A stretch of DNA of 13,359 nt from Clostridiales bacterium UBA6981 (GTDB lineage: Bacteria > Bacillota > Clostridia > Oscillospirales > Oscillospiraceae): assembly GCA_002450075.1 (NCBI GenBank), contig DJYJ01000039.1, positions 1 to 13,359 of the forward strand. The letters run 5' to 3'. Under the pieces are notes generated by a model. The model saw nothing but the letters and a program-made list of their open reading frames with translations, ran no database searches and was not told the origin of the DNA. The position numbers and the translations under genes are program-made. Each line of letters begins with the position of its first letter. Position 1 is the stretch's first letter. Positions 7,275 to 13,359 of the stretch are shown here, piece after piece.

Positions 7275-8408
7275 ATGGCAGAAAAACGCGATTATTACGA
7301 GGTACTCGGCCTGCAGAAGGGCGCGAGCGCCGAAGAGATCAAAAAAGCATACAGAAAGCTCGCAAAGGAGAATCACCCGGACCTGCACCCCGGCGACAAG
7401 GCCTGTGAGGAGCGGTTCAAGGAGATCAACGAGGCCTACGAGATCCTCTCGGACGACGACAAGCGCGCGAAGTACGACCAGTTCGGCCACGCCGCCTTTG
7501 ATCCCTCCGCCGGCTTCGGCGGCGGCGGATTTGAGGGCTTCGGCGATTTCGGCGATCTGGGCGACATTTTCTCGAGCTTCTTCGGCGGCGGCTTCGGCTC
7601 CGCGCGCAGCAATCCCAACGCGCCGCGCCGCGGCGACAATCTGCGCGCCAGCGTGAACATATCCTTTGAAGAGGCGGCCTTCGGCTGCAAGAAAGAGGTC
7701 ACGGTCGGCCGCGTGGAAAAGTGCGCCGACTGCAAGGGCACCGGCTGCGCCCCCGGCACGACGCCCGAGGTCTGCCCCGACTGCAAGGGCAGCGGCACCG
7801 TACGTACCACCCAGCGCACGCCCTTCGGCATGGCGCAGTCCACCGCGCCGTGCTCGAAATGCCGCGGCACGGGCAAGATCATCCACCAGCCCTGCAAGAC
7901 CTGCCGCGGTATGGGCAGCGTCCGCCGTCAGCACAAGATCAGCGTGACCATCCCCGCCGGTATCGACGACGGCCAGGCCATCTCGCTGCACGGCCAGGGC
8001 AACGGCGGCGTGAACGGCGGCCCGGCCGGCGATCTGCTCGTCGGCGTGATCGTGCGTCCGCACGCCCGCTTTGAGCGCGACGGCAACTCCGTGCTGCTGA
8101 TGCAGGACATCTCCTATGCCCAGGCGGCGCTCGGCGCCGAGATCGAGGTGCCGACGCTCGACGGCAACGTCAAGCTCACGATCCCCGAGGGCACACAGCC
8201 CGGCGCGACCTTCCGCATGCGCGGCAAGGGCATCCCCTATCTGCGCGGCTCGGGGCGCGGCGATCAGTTCGTCACCGTGAACATCAAGGTGCCCAAGGGG
8301 CTGACCGGCTCACAGAAGGAGCTGCTGCGCCAGTTTGCCGCCTCGATGGGCGAATATGACGGAGGAGCTTCCGGCTTCGGAAGCATCTTCGGGAAAAAGA
8401 AGAAATAA
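7275..8408 (+). CDS. dnaJ: Chaperone protein DnaJ (Hsp40)
   Basis: A 377-residue type I J-protein that delivers unfolded substrates to DnaK and stimulates its ATPase. The J domain (DYYEVLGL to about residue 70) has HPD at 34-36. A Gly/Phe-rich linker (about 75-115) follows. The zinc domain has all four CxxCxGxG-type motifs: Cys150/153, 167/170, 193/196 and 207/210. Two C-terminal beta domains complete it. I chose the ATG at 7275 because it gives the standard MAEKRDYYEVLGL beginning and has GAGGA (7266-7270) upstream, though only 4 nt away. The in-frame ATG at 7251 has no ribosome site. A repeat and a hairpin separate it from dnaK by 195 bp, an unusually long gap for this operon. Confidence 0.97.
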   Translation: MAEKRDYYEVLGLQKGASAEEIKKAYRKLAKENHPDLHPGDKACEERFKEINEAYEILSDDDKRAKYDQFGHAAFDPSAGFGGGGFEGFGDFGDLGDIFSSFFGGGFGSARSNPNAPRRGDNLRASVNISFEEAAFGCKKEVTVGRVEKCADCKGTGCAPGTTPEVCPDCKGSGTVRTTQRTPFGMAQSTAPCSKCRGTGKIIHQPCKTCRGMGSVRRQHKISVTIPAGIDDGQAISLHGQGNGGVNGGPAGDLLVGVIVRPHARFERDGNSVLLMQDISYAQAALGAEIEVPTLDGNVKLTIPEGTQPGATFRMRGKGIPYLRGSGRGDQFVTVNIKVPKGLTGSQKELLRQFAASMGEYDGGASGFGSIFGKKKK

Positions 8409-8516
8409 AAACGTGCTGTCATTCTGAGGAACGAAGGGACGAAGAATCTTCGCTTTTGAAAAGCTTTTGAAAGGAAAGATCCTTCGCTTCGCTCAGGATG
8501 ACAGCGTTTTTGTTTA
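8403..8516 (+). terminator. Repeat-derived terminator after dnaJ
   Basis: CTGTCATTCTGAG (8416-8428) pairs with CTCAGGATGACAG (8492-8504), with one G-U pair. Weaker pairing inside includes GAATCTT against AAGAT. The stem is followed by CGTTTTTGTTT, so it works as an intrinsic terminator for the heat-shock operon; A-rich bases at 8405-8413 mirror the T-run, so it may act in both directions. The arms match a family of dispersed palindromes with the TGTCATTCTGAG / CTCAGGATGACA ends that I recall from many bacterial genomes. Confidence 0.75.
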
Positions 8517-8527
8517 CAAAAATTAAA

Positions 8528-8555
8528 TTGCATCCTGCGCCGATTGCGGTATAAT
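8528..8555 (+). promoter_or_regulatory. Sigma-A promoter of the 71-residue ORF
   Basis: TTGCAT (8528-8533), a 16-bp spacer and a perfect TATAAT (8550-8555). Predicted start near 8562, about 25 nt before the ATG. Confidence 0.78.
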
Positions 8556-8586
8556 ATAGGCATCTTTTTAGAAAAGGAGCTTTGTC

Positions 8587-8802
8587 ATGGATTTCAGAAG
8601 TCTTACCGTCAAAGAGCTTTTCGACAACGAAAAGACCGCCGCCGTCATCAAGGAATACGCGCCCCAGCTGCTGAAGTACCCCATCAAGCTGTTCAACAAG
8701 AAGAGCTGCGGCGAGATCTTTGACAAGGTCGTCAAGGGCGGCATCGTGCCGCTGGACGTGGCCAAGAAGGTCGAAGAGAAGGTCAACGCCATTATCAAGT
8801 AA
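8587..8802 (+). CDS. Small protein of unknown function, 71 residues
   Basis: I do not recognise this protein. It is a real gene by its setting: own promoter, AGGAG (8575-8579) 7 nt before the ATG, codon use like its neighbours, and a strong terminator after the stop. The product MDFRSLTVKELFDNEK... is soluble, Lys-rich (13 Lys) and has no signal peptide or membrane segment. It has one Cys in KKSCGEIF. The pattern suggests three or four short amphipathic helices: TVKELFDNEKTAAVIKEY, QLLKYPIKLF, CGEIFDKVVKGG, LDVAKKVEEKVNAIIK. Between dnaJ and an exonuclease gene, and terminated on both sides, it belongs to no operon. A small helical regulator or adaptor is possible but is only a guess. Confidence 0.8.
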   Translation: MDFRSLTVKELFDNEKTAAVIKEYAPQLLKYPIKLFNKKSCGEIFDKVVKGGIVPLDVAKKVEEKVNAIIK

Positions 8803-8815
8803 GCAGAAAACAGCT

Positions 8816-8844
8816 TCCGGCAGGGGCTTGCCGCCCCTGCCGGA
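8816..8844 (+). terminator. Intrinsic terminator of the 71-residue ORF
   Basis: TCCGGCAGGGGC (8816-8827) and GCCCCTGCCGGA (8833-8844) form a 12-bp stem with a 5-nt loop, followed by TCTTGTTTG. It also lies only 22 nt before the next gene, so that gene relies on readthrough or on a promoter I cannot see. Confidence 0.75.
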
Positions 8845-8866
8845 TCTTGTTTGAAAAGAGGAAATC

Positions 8867-9550
8867 ATGCTGGAGAGCCTGTTTGCACAATTTGATTCGA
8901 TCGTCGTGCTCGACACCGAGACGACCGGCTTTTCCCCGCGCAGCGACGAGGTGATCGAGCTGGCGCTGCTGCGCGTGACGGCCGCGGGCGAGGCGGAGGA
9001 GTATGACGAGTTCATCCGCCTCTCGCCCGGAAAGCGGCTGCCGGAGAAGATCACGGAGCTGACGGGCATCACGGAGGAGATGCTGCGCGGCGGCGTGGGC
9101 AAAAACGAGGCTGCCCGCGCGCTGGCGGACATGCTCGCCCACGGGCGGACGCTTGTGGTCGCCTACAACGCCCAGTTCGATCTGGTGTTTTTATACTATC
9201 TGCTCGACGCCTACGGTCTCGCCGGGACGCTCAGGGGCGTGCGCTTCTTAGACGCGCTGACAGTCTATAAGGACCGGCGCCCCTATCCGCACCGGCTCGC
9301 CGACGCCGTGGCGGCCTATGCGCTCGTCTCGCAGAACACCCACCGCGCCATCGACGACGCCCACGCGACCTGGGAGCTGCTGTGCGCGATGGACGCCGAG
9401 GCGGGTGACCTTGACCGCTACCTCAATCTCTTCGGCTACAACGCGAAATACGGCCTGCCGAAGCGGCGCATTTCCTCCGTCGCCTACCGCCCGCAGGGCT
9501 TTGACGCGGTCGGAAAGCTGTACGACATACCGGAAGAAGGCTGTACATAA
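8867..9550 (+). CDS. DnaQ-like DEDDh 3'-5' exonuclease
   Basis: A 227-residue cytoplasmic exonuclease of the DnaQ/epsilon superfamily, which removes nucleotides from 3' ends with two metal ions. All catalytic residues are visible: ExoI DTETTG with Asp16 and Glu18, ExoII NAQFD with Asp105, and ExoIII HRAIDDA with His159 and Asp164, the DEDDh pattern. The domain ends near residue 180. The tail NAKYGLPKRRISSVAYRPQGFD recalls exonuclease-family proteins of Gram-positives, but no polymerase, helicase or BRCT domain is attached. Gram-positive replicative proofreading sits in PolC, so this is more likely a repair or RNA-processing enzyme. GAGG (8858-8861) precedes the ATG by 5 nt. Confidence 0.9.
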   Translation: MLESLFAQFDSIVVLDTETTGFSPRSDEVIELALLRVTAAGEAEEYDEFIRLSPGKRLPEKITELTGITEEMLRGGVGKNEAARALADMLAHGRTLVVAYNAQFDLVFLYYLLDAYGLAGTLRGVRFLDALTVYKDRRPYPHRLADAVAAYALVSQNTHRAIDDAHATWELLCAMDAEAGDLDRYLNLFGYNAKYGLPKRRISSVAYRPQGFDAVGKLYDIPEEGCT

Positions 9551-9554
9551 CAAT

Positions 9555-9584
9555 AAAAAAAGACGGGATATCCCGTCTTTTTTT
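9555..9584. terminator. Perfect bidirectional terminator
   Basis: A 30-bp perfect palindrome: seven A, GACGGGA, its complement TCCCGTC, and seven T. It gives a U-run in both directions, serving the exonuclease gene (+, stop at 9550) and the lipoprotein gene (-, stop at 9605). Confidence 0.95.
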
Positions 9585-9604
9585 GATGCCGTATGTCGGT
9601 TGTT

Positions 9605-10393
9605 TTATCCCTCGAAAGCCGAGAAGAAGCCCAAAATCTGATCGACCCGCGCCTTGTCTACGGAGAAGACCGTGATTGCGCTCATATAGTTGCCCGCTTT
9701 GAAAATCACCATCTGTTCATAGACGGGAACGCCGCTGTAATTGGCAGAGACCAGGATGGACGGATGCTCAGCGCCGGCAAAGGTAACGTTTGCCTTTTCC
9801 ATCGTGATGTCGGTCACGCCCATCTGGCTCAGCGTCGGCTCAATCTGATCCATATTCAAATCGGTGTATCTGTTCTCGTCCAGCACGATGCCGTAGAGGA
9901 CGCCAAGATCCTGGATCATGATATTCACGTTGTCGCCGCTCTGATCTGTTGCTATCGCATACAGATCACACAGCGAGCCGCTCTCACGCAGCTGGTCGGC
10001 AAGATCCTCTTCAGACAGATGATCTGCCACAAGCCCCATCACTTGCGCTGTCTGCTCGTCATCGAGAACCGTCCAGTTTGCAGGAAACTCTGCTCGAATG
10101 CCAAGTCCCTCGTTGACATAGGTGCTCGCTGTCTTTTCGCCGATCATTTCTTCCGCTTTCTGCTCTTCCTCGACAGGAGCTGCTTCTTCCGCGGGAGCGG
10201 CTTCCACGGCCTCCTCCGCAGTCTCCTCCGCGAGAGCGGCTTCCTCAGCCGCAGCGGTGGCCTCCTCGACCTTCTGCGCCGCTTCCTTGAGCTTGTCCGC
10301 GGCGGAGCTCTCTTCGGCTTTTCCGGCCGCACCGCAGGCTGTCAGCGCCAGCAGCATCGCGGCAAGCAGCAGAATGCTTGTGAGTTTTTTCAT
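9605..10393 (-). CDS. Secreted lipoprotein with Ala/Glu-rich linker
   Basis: A 262-residue protein anchored to the outer face of the membrane. The signal peptide MKKLTSILLLAAMLLALTAC has a lipobox LTAC with Cys20 as lipid attachment site. Residues about 21-85 are a low-complexity Ala/Glu/Lys linker, likely an extended or helical stalk. From about 90 (TYVNEGLGIRAEFPANWTVLDDE) a globular domain begins. Its layout, an extended strand with FP..W followed by mixed alpha/beta to FFSAFEG, recalls small PsbP/DUF1795-like lipoproteins of Firmicutes. I am not sure of the family and no substrate can be named. GGAG (complement of 10402-10405) precedes the start. It has its own promoter and terminator and is monocistronic. 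Confidence 0.88.
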   Translation of the reverse strand: MKKLTSILLLAAMLLALTACGAAGKAEESSAADKLKEAAQKVEEATAAAEEAALAEETAEEAVEAAPAEEAAPVEEEQKAEEMIGEKTASTYVNEGLGIRAEFPANWTVLDDEQTAQVMGLVADHLSEEDLADQLRESGSLCDLYAIATDQSGDNVNIMIQDLGVLYGIVLDENRYTDLNMDQIEPTLSQMGVTDITMEKANVTFAGAEHPSILVSANYSGVPVYEQMVIFKAGNYMSAITVFSVDKARVDQILGFFSAFEG

Positions 10394-10430
10394 CTTTTTA
10401 TCTCCTTTTTTCGGCTTTTTGCCTGAGGCA

Positions 10431-10460
10431 AGTATAATCTCCTCCTGCGGTTTATGTCAA
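10431..10460 (-). promoter_or_regulatory. Sigma-A promoter of the lipoprotein gene
   Basis: Leftward TTGACA (complement of 10455-10460), an 18-bp spacer and TATACT (complement of 10431-10436). It lies just after the stop of the upstream gene (10474). The leader of about 30 nt contains a small hairpin, TTGCC-TGA-GGCAA (10419-10431). Confidence 0.8.
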
Positions 10461-10473
10461 GACCGGCGGGCGC

Positions 10474-11115
10474 TCACCAGGTAAGGCTCAGCGGGTCGAG
10501 CGGCTCTGCGCCCGTGAGGATGCGGCGCAGCGCGTCGCGGCAGACGTCCATCGCGTCCGAAAGATAGTCCTCGAGCAGCGCCTCGGTCATATAGACGGTC
10601 TTCCCCTCGGGGTGCTCGGTAAAGTCTCCGCGCATCTCGGCGAGGAAGTCCTCCAGCAGGAAGGGATAGATGCGGTTGACCGGCTCGCTTTCAAAGCCCT
10701 CCGGCCAGATCAGCTCGTCCCGGATATGGTAGCGCGAGACGATATAGGCGTTGAGCAGGTGATAGTCGTTGTGCAGCACCGCGACCTTTTCGCGCGTCAT
10801 ATTGCGCTCGAACAGCCGCACCTTCTGCCAGAAGATGCGATAGCAGGCGTCCTCGACGAGGTGCATGTAATAGCCGAGATACAGTCCGTCCGTCTCGACG
10901 AGCGGAGCGAACTCGCGCCGGAAGCGCTCAAAGTCGGAAAAGCGGACGCTCTTGCCGTCTATTTCCGTGTCGACCTGATAGTGGGTCAGCGGCCGGAAAA
11001 CGAGATCCTCGATCGCGTCCGGCAGGACATTGCCGATGCGAAAGCGGTCGGCGTCGCGGATACCGAGGCCGATCAGGTCCTCCCCGATGAGATAGTGGAT
11101 CGTTCGCTGTGCCAT
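10474..11115 (-). CDS. Probable zinc-dependent phospholipase C-like protein
   Basis: A 213-residue protein with no signal peptide or membrane segment. The beginning MAQRTIHYLIGEDLI, the RIGNVLPDAIED motif with THY soon after, and LYLGYYMHLVEDACYRIFW resemble cytoplasmic members of the zinc-dependent phospholipase C/S1-P1 nuclease-like group (PF00882). Candidate metal ligands are His7, Asp33, His44, His84, Asp88 and His114 or His118. In this branch the substrate is generally unknown, so a phospholipase activity should not be assumed. The ribosome site is GAGAGGAAA (complement of 11120-11128). It lies 69 bp downstream of the WYL regulator gene in the same direction and probably shares its transcript; the gap holds a 7-bp hairpin. 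Confidence 0.6.
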   Translation of the reverse strand: MAQRTIHYLIGEDLIGLGIRDADRFRIGNVLPDAIEDLVFRPLTHYQVDTEIDGKSVRFSDFERFRREFAPLVETDGLYLGYYMHLVEDACYRIFWQKVRLFERNMTREKVAVLHNDYHLLNAYIVSRYHIRDELIWPEGFESEPVNRIYPFLLEDFLAEMRGDFTEHPEGKTVYMTEALLEDYLSDAMDVCRDALRRILTGAEPLDPLSLTW

Positions 11116-11138
11116 TTTGTTTCCTCTCTTTTTCCTGC

Positions 11139-11155
11139 CTCCCCCGATGGGGGAG
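11139..11155. repeat. Small hairpin between WYL regulator and downstream gene
   Basis: CTCCCCC (11139-11145) and GGGGGAG (11149-11155) pair around a GAT loop. On the leftward transcript no U-run follows (GCAGGAAAAAG), so it is not a terminator in that direction. It may be a remnant of a dispersed repeat or a processing structure. Confidence 0.5.
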
Positions 11156-11184
11156 CAAGTTTTTCGCCCGCTTCGCTCGCCGGA

Positions 11185-12174
11185 TTACTTTCCGTACTGC
11201 TTCATCACTTCGCGCGCCATGTCGGCCATGCCTTTGCGCACGTGCGCGGGCGAGAGGATCTCCGCCTCGGCGCCGAAGCCGAAGACCCAGGCGTAGAACT
11301 GCGGGCTGACGACCGCGCTGATCGTAACGGAGAAATGCTCGTCGTCCTCGCGGATGAGCATGACGTCGCGGCCGAAGCGGTCGATCACCGCGCCGGCAAG
11401 ACGGCTGGAAAAGCGGAGGCGGACGGTCTCGGCCTCACCGGCGAACATGCCGAAGACGGTCTTGGAATAGGCCGACATATCGAGCCTGGCAAAGGCCTCT
11501 TTCCCGTCGCGGAAGGTCTCGCACGCGGAGATCTGTGCCATTTTGTCCACGCGGTAGTGCCGGATCTGCCCCGCCGCGGCGTCGAAGGCCAGCATGTAGT
11601 AGTTCTCGTCGTCCCACATCAGCGCCCAGGGGCTGACCTCGTAAAAGGCGCCGTCGTGGCGGTAGCGCCGCTCCTTGTCGACGGTGTATTCAAAATAGCG
11701 GAAGCGGATCTTCTTGTCGCCCGTGATGGCCGAGGAGATCTCGTCGACGTTGTAATAGACGCTCTCGTTCATGCTCTTGACCCGGTTGCGGACGTAGACC
11801 TGGCGCTGGAGCAGCACGGCGTCGTGCACGCTCGCGAGGCTTTCGATCTTGCGGATCAGGGAGAGCGTCTTTTTCTGCGTGATGAACTTGGACGACTGGA
11901 CGCTGTCGACCAGCAGCTTGAGCTCCGGCAGCTCGAAGTCCCGCGTGCCGATGTAATAGCCCACGGTCTTGCCGCGCGCCTGCACAACGTCCAGCCCGAA
12001 TTCGCGCAGCGCGTCCAGGTCGGCGTACAGACTCTTGCGCTCGGCGGCGATGCCATGTGCGGCGAGCTCGTCGACCATCTGCGCAATGCCGACGGGATGC
12101 GCCTCGTCGGAGTTCTGCAGCAGATAGCGCATCAGATACAAAAGCTTTAATTTCTGGTTCTGCGATCTGGGCAT
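11185..12174 (-). CDS. WYL-domain helix-turn-helix transcriptional regulator
   Basis: A 329-residue regulator. Residues 1 to about 70 form a DeoR/HTH_11-type winged helix: KLKLLYLMRYLLQNSDEAHPV, then IAQMVDELAAHGIAAERKSLYADLDAL, then the wing before GYYIG. After a helical linker comes a WYL domain (about 150-215): KIRFRYFEYTVDKERRYRHDG, YEVSPWALMWDDENYYMLAFD, IRHYRVDKM. A C-terminal WCX-like region (VRLRFSSRLAGAVIDRFG to MADMAREVMKQYGK) follows. WYL domains generally sense nucleic-acid or nucleotide ligands; the ligand here is unknown. I chose the ATG at 12174 (MPRSQNQK) for GGAGGG (complement of 12181-12186) 6 nt upstream. The in-frame ATG at 12216 lies upstream of the promoter's -10 box. 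The gene is divergent from the phosphatase gene. Confidence 0.92.
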   Translation of the reverse strand: MPRSQNQKLKLLYLMRYLLQNSDEAHPVGIAQMVDELAAHGIAAERKSLYADLDALREFGLDVVQARGKTVGYYIGTRDFELPELKLLVDSVQSSKFITQKKTLSLIRKIESLASVHDAVLLQRQVYVRNRVKSMNESVYYNVDEISSAITGDKKIRFRYFEYTVDKERRYRHDGAFYEVSPWALMWDDENYYMLAFDAAAGQIRHYRVDKMAQISACETFRDGKEAFARLDMSAYSKTVFGMFAGEAETVRLRFSSRLAGAVIDRFGRDVMLIREDDEHFSVTISAVVSPQFYAWVFGFGAEAEILSPAHVRKGMADMAREVMKQYGK

Positions 12175-12202
12175 AAGGATCCCTCCGTTTTGCTCTATGC
12201 TG

Positions 12203-12234
12203 CCAGTATAGCACAAACCACTGTCCCATTTGAA
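12203..12234 (-). promoter_or_regulatory. Extended -10 promoter of the WYL regulator
   Basis: On the minus strand GTGCTATACTGG (complement of 12203-12214) contains TG-C-TATACT. The -35 candidate TTCAAA (complement of 12229-12234), 18 bp away, is weak. The same 12 bases occur at the opposite divergent promoter. Confidence 0.65.
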
Positions 12235-12345
12235 GGACTTTGTTTTGTCACGGCGCGGTAACCTTCCGGTAAGAAATACACCTCTCCGGCGGCTTTTTGC
12301 GGCGCAAATTTCATGCTCTTCCCCTCTTTCCTTTGCTCCCGCGGC

Positions 12346-12357
12346 GTGCTATACTGG
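12346..12357 (+). promoter_or_regulatory. Extended -10 promoter of the IMPase-family gene
   Basis: GTGCTATACTGG contains TG-C-TATACT (-10 box 12350-12355). The -35 region 17 bp upstream (TTTCCT, 12327-12332) is poor, as extended -10 promoters allow. The start would be near 12362, leaving a leader of about 29 nt. Confidence 0.65.
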
Positions 12358-12390
12358 GTCCATGCTTGAAAAAAAGGATGGGGATACTCT

Positions 12391-13179
12391 ATGACGATCG
12401 AGGAGATCTGTCTTGTCATGCAGGAGGCCGAGCGCAAGGCCGGCGAGCTTATCTTGCACGCAAAGGGCGTGATGACCGAAAACAAGAGCGGCGCGCGGGA
12501 CGTCGTGACCCAGTATGACCGCGCGGTGCAGCAGCTTGTGATCTGGAATCTGCGCGCCGCGCTGCCGGAGGCGCACTTCTTCTGCGAGGAGATGAACGAG
12601 CAGGAGTCGCTCGACGCCGCGCAGCTGTTTATCATCGACCCGATCGACGGCACGATGAACTTTGTCCGCGGCTTTTCGCACAGCTGTGTGTCCGTGGCCT
12701 ACGCCGAAAACGGCGTGGTGCAGGCCGCGGCGGTCTATAACCCCTATCTCGACGAGATGTTCCACGCCGTGCGCGGCGCGGGCGCGTTTTTGAACGGCAG
12801 CCCGATCCGCACCGCGGGGGACGATCTCGGAAACAGCGTGGTGTGCTTTGGCACCGCGCCGTATAACCCCGAGCTTTCGGACAAGACCTTTGCGTTGGCG
12901 CGGCGGATGTTCGACCGCAGTCTTGACGTCCGGCGCGAGGGCACGGCGGCGCTGGATCTCTGCAGCGTGGCCGCGGGGCGCGCGGGGCTGTATTTCGAGC
13001 TGAGCCTGTCGCTGTGGGATTACGCGGCGGGCGCGCTGATCGTCGAGGAGGCCGGCGGCCTGTGCCGCAGGGCCGACGGCGAGGCGCTCTGCTTTTCCGC
13101 CGAGAAGAGCTCGATCGTCGCCGCGGCGAGCGAAAGCGTGCTCGAGGAATATCTGCGCGAGACAGAGGAGCTTCGCTGA
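12391..13179 (+). CDS. Inositol monophosphatase family protein (SuhB-like)
   Basis: A 262-residue cytoplasmic, metal-dependent phosphatase. Family members hydrolyse inositol-1-phosphate, fructose-1,6-bisphosphate, NADP or 3'-phosphoadenosine phosphate. Visible signatures are CEEM with Glu66/Glu67, DPIDGTMNF with Asp83, Asp86, Gly87 and Thr88, and WDYAAGALIVEEAGG with Asp210. All three metal-site regions are present, so it should be active. An early VVTQYDRAVQ corresponds to the conserved VT..D segment. Length matches the family. The ribosome site is GGGGA (12380-12384), 6 nt before the ATG. It is alone in its direction, divergent from the WYL regulator. Substrate cannot be decided from sequence. 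Confidence 0.93.
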   Translation: MTIEEICLVMQEAERKAGELILHAKGVMTENKSGARDVVTQYDRAVQQLVIWNLRAALPEAHFFCEEMNEQESLDAAQLFIIDPIDGTMNFVRGFSHSCVSVAYAENGVVQAAAVYNPYLDEMFHAVRGAGAFLNGSPIRTAGDDLGNSVVCFGTAPYNPELSDKTFALARRMFDRSLDVRREGTAALDLCSVAAGRAGLYFELSLSLWDYAAGALIVEEAGGLCRRADGEALCFSAEKSSIVAAASESVLEEYLRETEELR

Positions 13180-13230
13180 GAAGCACGGAACAAACTTGAG
13201 CTTTTTCTGAGATCCTTTGAAAATCGCAAA

Positions 13231-13254
13231 GGGGCTGTCTCAAAAGTCAGCCCC
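13231..13254. terminator. Hairpin downstream of the IMPase-family gene
   Basis: GGGGCTG (13231-13237) pairs with CAGCCCC (13248-13254), with two more pairs beyond a T-T mismatch. No U-run follows on the plus strand (GAAAAAAG); on the minus strand CCCCTTTGCG follows, with only three T. The arm GGGGCTGTCTCAAAA looks like the end of several insertion sequences, but no transposase is present in the window. Confidence 0.5.
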
Positions 13255-13261
13255 GAAAAAA

Positions 13262-13305
13262 GAGAAAAATAACGGCAGCCGTCCCTTGAAAAGGGGCGGC
13301 TGCCG
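13262..13305 (-). terminator. Leftward intrinsic terminator
   Basis: CGGCAGCCGTCCC (13273-13285) pairs with GGGGCGGCTGCCG (13293-13305) over 13 bp with one wobble and a 7-nt loop. On the minus strand the stem is followed by TTATTTTTCTCTTTTTT, a good U-rich tail. It should end a leftward transcript coming from beyond, or starting near, the right window edge. Confidence 0.7.
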
Positions 13306-13345
13306 GCTTAATATTAGGTTGTGAATCATAACAATAAGCAGGTAG

Positions 13346-13351
13346 ATTATA
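13346..13351 (-). promoter_or_regulatory. Candidate leftward -10 box at the window edge
   Basis: The minus strand reads TATAAT at the complement of 13346-13351. The -35 region would be beyond the window, so this cannot be confirmed. If real, the transcript would meet the terminator at 13305-13262 within about 75 nt. Confidence 0.25.
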
Positions 13352-13359
13352 CCCTGTAT

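Noticed and set aside
8867..9550. Exonuclease as the replicative epsilon subunit
   Set aside because: Clostridia carry proofreading in PolC, and this gene has no link to replication genes here. Left as a DnaQ-like exonuclease without a symbol.
9248..9553. 101-codon antisense frame in the exonuclease gene
   Set aside because: Lies opposite the conserved ExoIII region; no ribosome site or promoter of its own.
10612..12150. 512-codon plus-strand frame opposite the WYL and phospholipase-like genes
   Set aside because: It spans two real genes and their gap on the other strand, is rich in Val/Asp/Ala/His, and has no recognisable domain.
13231..13254. Insertion sequence end (GGGGCTGTCTCAAAA)
   Set aside because: It resembles IS terminal repeats, but the window shows no transposase, no target duplication and no partner end. 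Treated as a hairpin.

Overview
The window looks like chromosome from a GC-rich, low-GC-lineage Gram-positive, most likely an Oscillospiraceae-type gut Clostridium. The reasons are the gene order hrcA-grpE-dnaK-dnaJ under a CIRCE operator, strong AGGAGG-type ribosome sites, sigma-A promoters often of the extended -10 type, G/C-rich codon use, and intergenic palindromic repeats of a kind common in gut Clostridia. The assignment is from pattern and memory of families; no database was searched. There is no rRNA, tRNA, CRISPR array, prophage or intact insertion sequence.

Layout. Positions 1-210 hold four back-to-back stem-loops and no gene. A PatB/MalY-type PLP-dependent C-S lyase (251-1444, +) follows, facing a GNAT acetyltransferase (1561-2190, -) across a 13-bp terminator hairpin. 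Upstream of that acetyltransferase is a structured 79-nt element, then a second acetyltransferase with a cysteine-rich DUF3795-like N-terminal domain (2405-3178, -). The heat-shock locus runs rightward: sigma-A promoter plus CIRCE (3341-3417), hrcA (3419-4504), grpE (4497-5096), a 7-nt tandem repeat array, dnaK (5229-7079), a palindromic repeat and a 14-bp hairpin, dnaJ (7275-8408), and a repeat-derived terminator. Next are a 71-residue orphan protein with its own promoter and terminator (8587-8802, +) and a DnaQ-like exonuclease (8867-9550, +). A perfect 30-bp palindrome ends both that gene and a convergent lipoprotein gene (9605-10393, -). A probable zinc-dependent phospholipase C-like protein (10474-11115, -) lies downstream of a WYL-family regulator (11185-12174, -). 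That regulator is divergent from an inositol monophosphatase-family gene (12391-13179, +). The right edge holds two stem-loops that read best as leftward terminators.

How the genes work together. HrcA represses the operon through CIRCE, and DnaK with its co-chaperone DnaJ and exchange factor GrpE forms the main Hsp70 folding machine. Repeats have entered both intercistronic gaps flanking dnaK, so the four genes may not be expressed in a fixed ratio. The rest is single-gene or two-gene housekeeping and accessory content.

I see no convincing new multi-gene system. The points most worth a second look are the three-armed CIRCE region whose extra arm overlaps the hrcA ribosome site, the heptanucleotide array in phase with the grpE stop codon, matched 12-bp boxes at both divergent WYL/phosphatase promoters, the DUF3795-GNAT fusion, and the 71-residue orphan.
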